DNA of 64,000 nucleotides from the NCBI RefSeq assembly GCF_000422645.1, contig NZ_AUGL01000007.1, positions 181,620 through 245,619 of the forward strand, read 5' to 3'. Below the pieces are notes generated by a model. That model saw only the letters and a program-made list of their open reading frames with translations, searched no databases and was not told the DNA's origin. Made by a program: the position numbers and the translations under genes. This DNA is from Ferrimonas futtsuensis DSM 18154 (GTDB taxonomy: Bacteria; Pseudomonadota; Gammaproteobacteria; Enterobacterales; Shewanellaceae). How positions within the stretch are numbered: position 1 is the stretch's first letter; every line of letters starts with the position of its first letter. Of this stretch, positions 63,719 to 64,000 are shown piece by piece.

Positions 63719-64000
63719 GGTGGTAAAGTCACCACCGTAACAAGAGGTGTTCCATGACCAGAAAACGTCGTTCCTTCACGCCCGAGTTCAAGCTCGAGGC
63801 TGCCAGTCTAGTACTCGACCAGGGATACTCAGTCCCCGAAGCCAGCCGCTCTCTCGATATCGGTGAGACCATCCTCAGGCGCTGGGTTAAGCAGCTGGAG
63901 GAGGAGAGAGGCGGCACCACACCGACAAACAAAGCCCTGACTCCAGAACAGCAGAAGATTCAGGAGCTGGAGGCCCGGATTAACCGTCTTGAGCGAGAGA
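63686..64000 (+). mobile_element. IS3-family insertion sequence, left part (truncated by window)
   Basis: Begins near 63686 with TGTAGTGGTCTAATGATCCC, an IS3-type terminal repeat, right where the nuclease gene breaks. It holds the first transposase gene from 63754 and continues past the window, so the right end and target duplication cannot be seen. Confidence 0.75.
63754..64000 (+). CDS. IS3-family transposase OrfA (partial)
   Basis: Starts ATG at 63754 behind AAGAGGTG and is open to the window end (82 codons). The sequence KRRSFTPEFKLEAASLVLDQGYSVPEASRSL is the HTH of IS3 OrfA proteins. It ends in a leucine-zipper-like stretch (IQELEARINRLERE). In intact elements a -1 frameshift joins it to OrfB, the DDE catalytic part. 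Confidence 0.9.
   Translation, partial: MTRKRRSFTPEFKLEAASLVLDQGYSVPEASRSLDIGETILRRWVKQLEEERGGTTPTNKALTPEQQKIQELEARINRLERE

Noticed and set aside
1..64000. CRISPR arrays, tRNA or complete rRNA genes
   Set aside because: No regularly spaced repeats with unique spacers, no cas genes, and no tRNA- or rRNA-like sequence were seen; the only tandem arrays are the 22-bp and 14-bp repeats.

Overview
The window looks like a piece of a marine gammaproteobacterial chromosome, most like Ferrimonas/Shewanella relatives (Alteromonadales). This is inferred from gene content and order (acpH, aceBA, phoU-pstBAC, ppk-ppx, phoBR, rdgC, ppnN-xni), the oversized PstA and PstC subunits, and the GC-rich core. No database search was possible. 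Two accessory stretches with visibly lower GC flank the core: bases 1 to about 12,420, and about 63,290 to the end.

Accessory region 1 (1-12,420) is a composite mobile/defence island. It holds the tail of a coiled-coil protein coupled to a superfamily 2 helicase, and a short 3'-end fragment of the RNase P RNA gene, which looks like an integration scar. Next comes a translationally coupled pair: a NA37/YejK-like nucleoid protein and a RelA/SpoT-type (p)ppGpp synthetase. A serine resolvase with res-like sites follows. Then there is a split RHS system: a 1626-residue secreted YD-repeat/fibronectin-like protein, a separate secreted RHS-core protein with a papain-like C-terminal cassette, and an overlapping 36-residue membrane ORF. 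Four 22-bp repeats typical of an IS21-family end close the island.

Core part A (12.4-31.5 kb) holds a periplasmic LTxxQ protein, acpH, an Lrp-type regulator divergent from a YjeH-type exporter, an orphan NapH-like polyferredoxin with a TetR regulator, the glyoxylate shunt aceBA, and an RND efflux pair. It also has a CaCA-type cation antiporter preceded by a probable yybP-ykoY (Mn2+) riboswitch, a 5'-nucleotidase and a chemoreceptor.

Core part B (30.7-40.5 kb) is an agmatine catabolism locus. It encodes an agmatine/putrescine antiporter, agmatine deiminase and a TorF-like porin (one predicted operon). The divergent strand carries carbamate kinase, a TetR regulator and a putrescine-type carbamoyltransferase, then a second antiporter paralogue and a protein with three fused RidA domains. 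Together these would turn agmatine into putrescine, ammonia, CO2 and ATP. A perfect 13-bp inverted pair between the divergent units recurs as 12 bp upstream of the triple-RidA gene, which suggests co-regulation.

Core part C (41-55 kb) is a phosphate regulon: phoU-pstB-pstA-pstC, a GcvR-like ACT protein, ppk-ppx, pstS, phoR, phoB and a general porin. Pho-box-like sites lie before pstC, ppk, pstS, phoB and the porin. Core part D (55-63.3 kb) has rdgC, an M61 peptidase, a diguanylate cyclase, ppnN, xni and a short-chain dehydrogenase. The window ends in a truncated sce7726-like nuclease gene interrupted by an IS3-family element that runs off the end.
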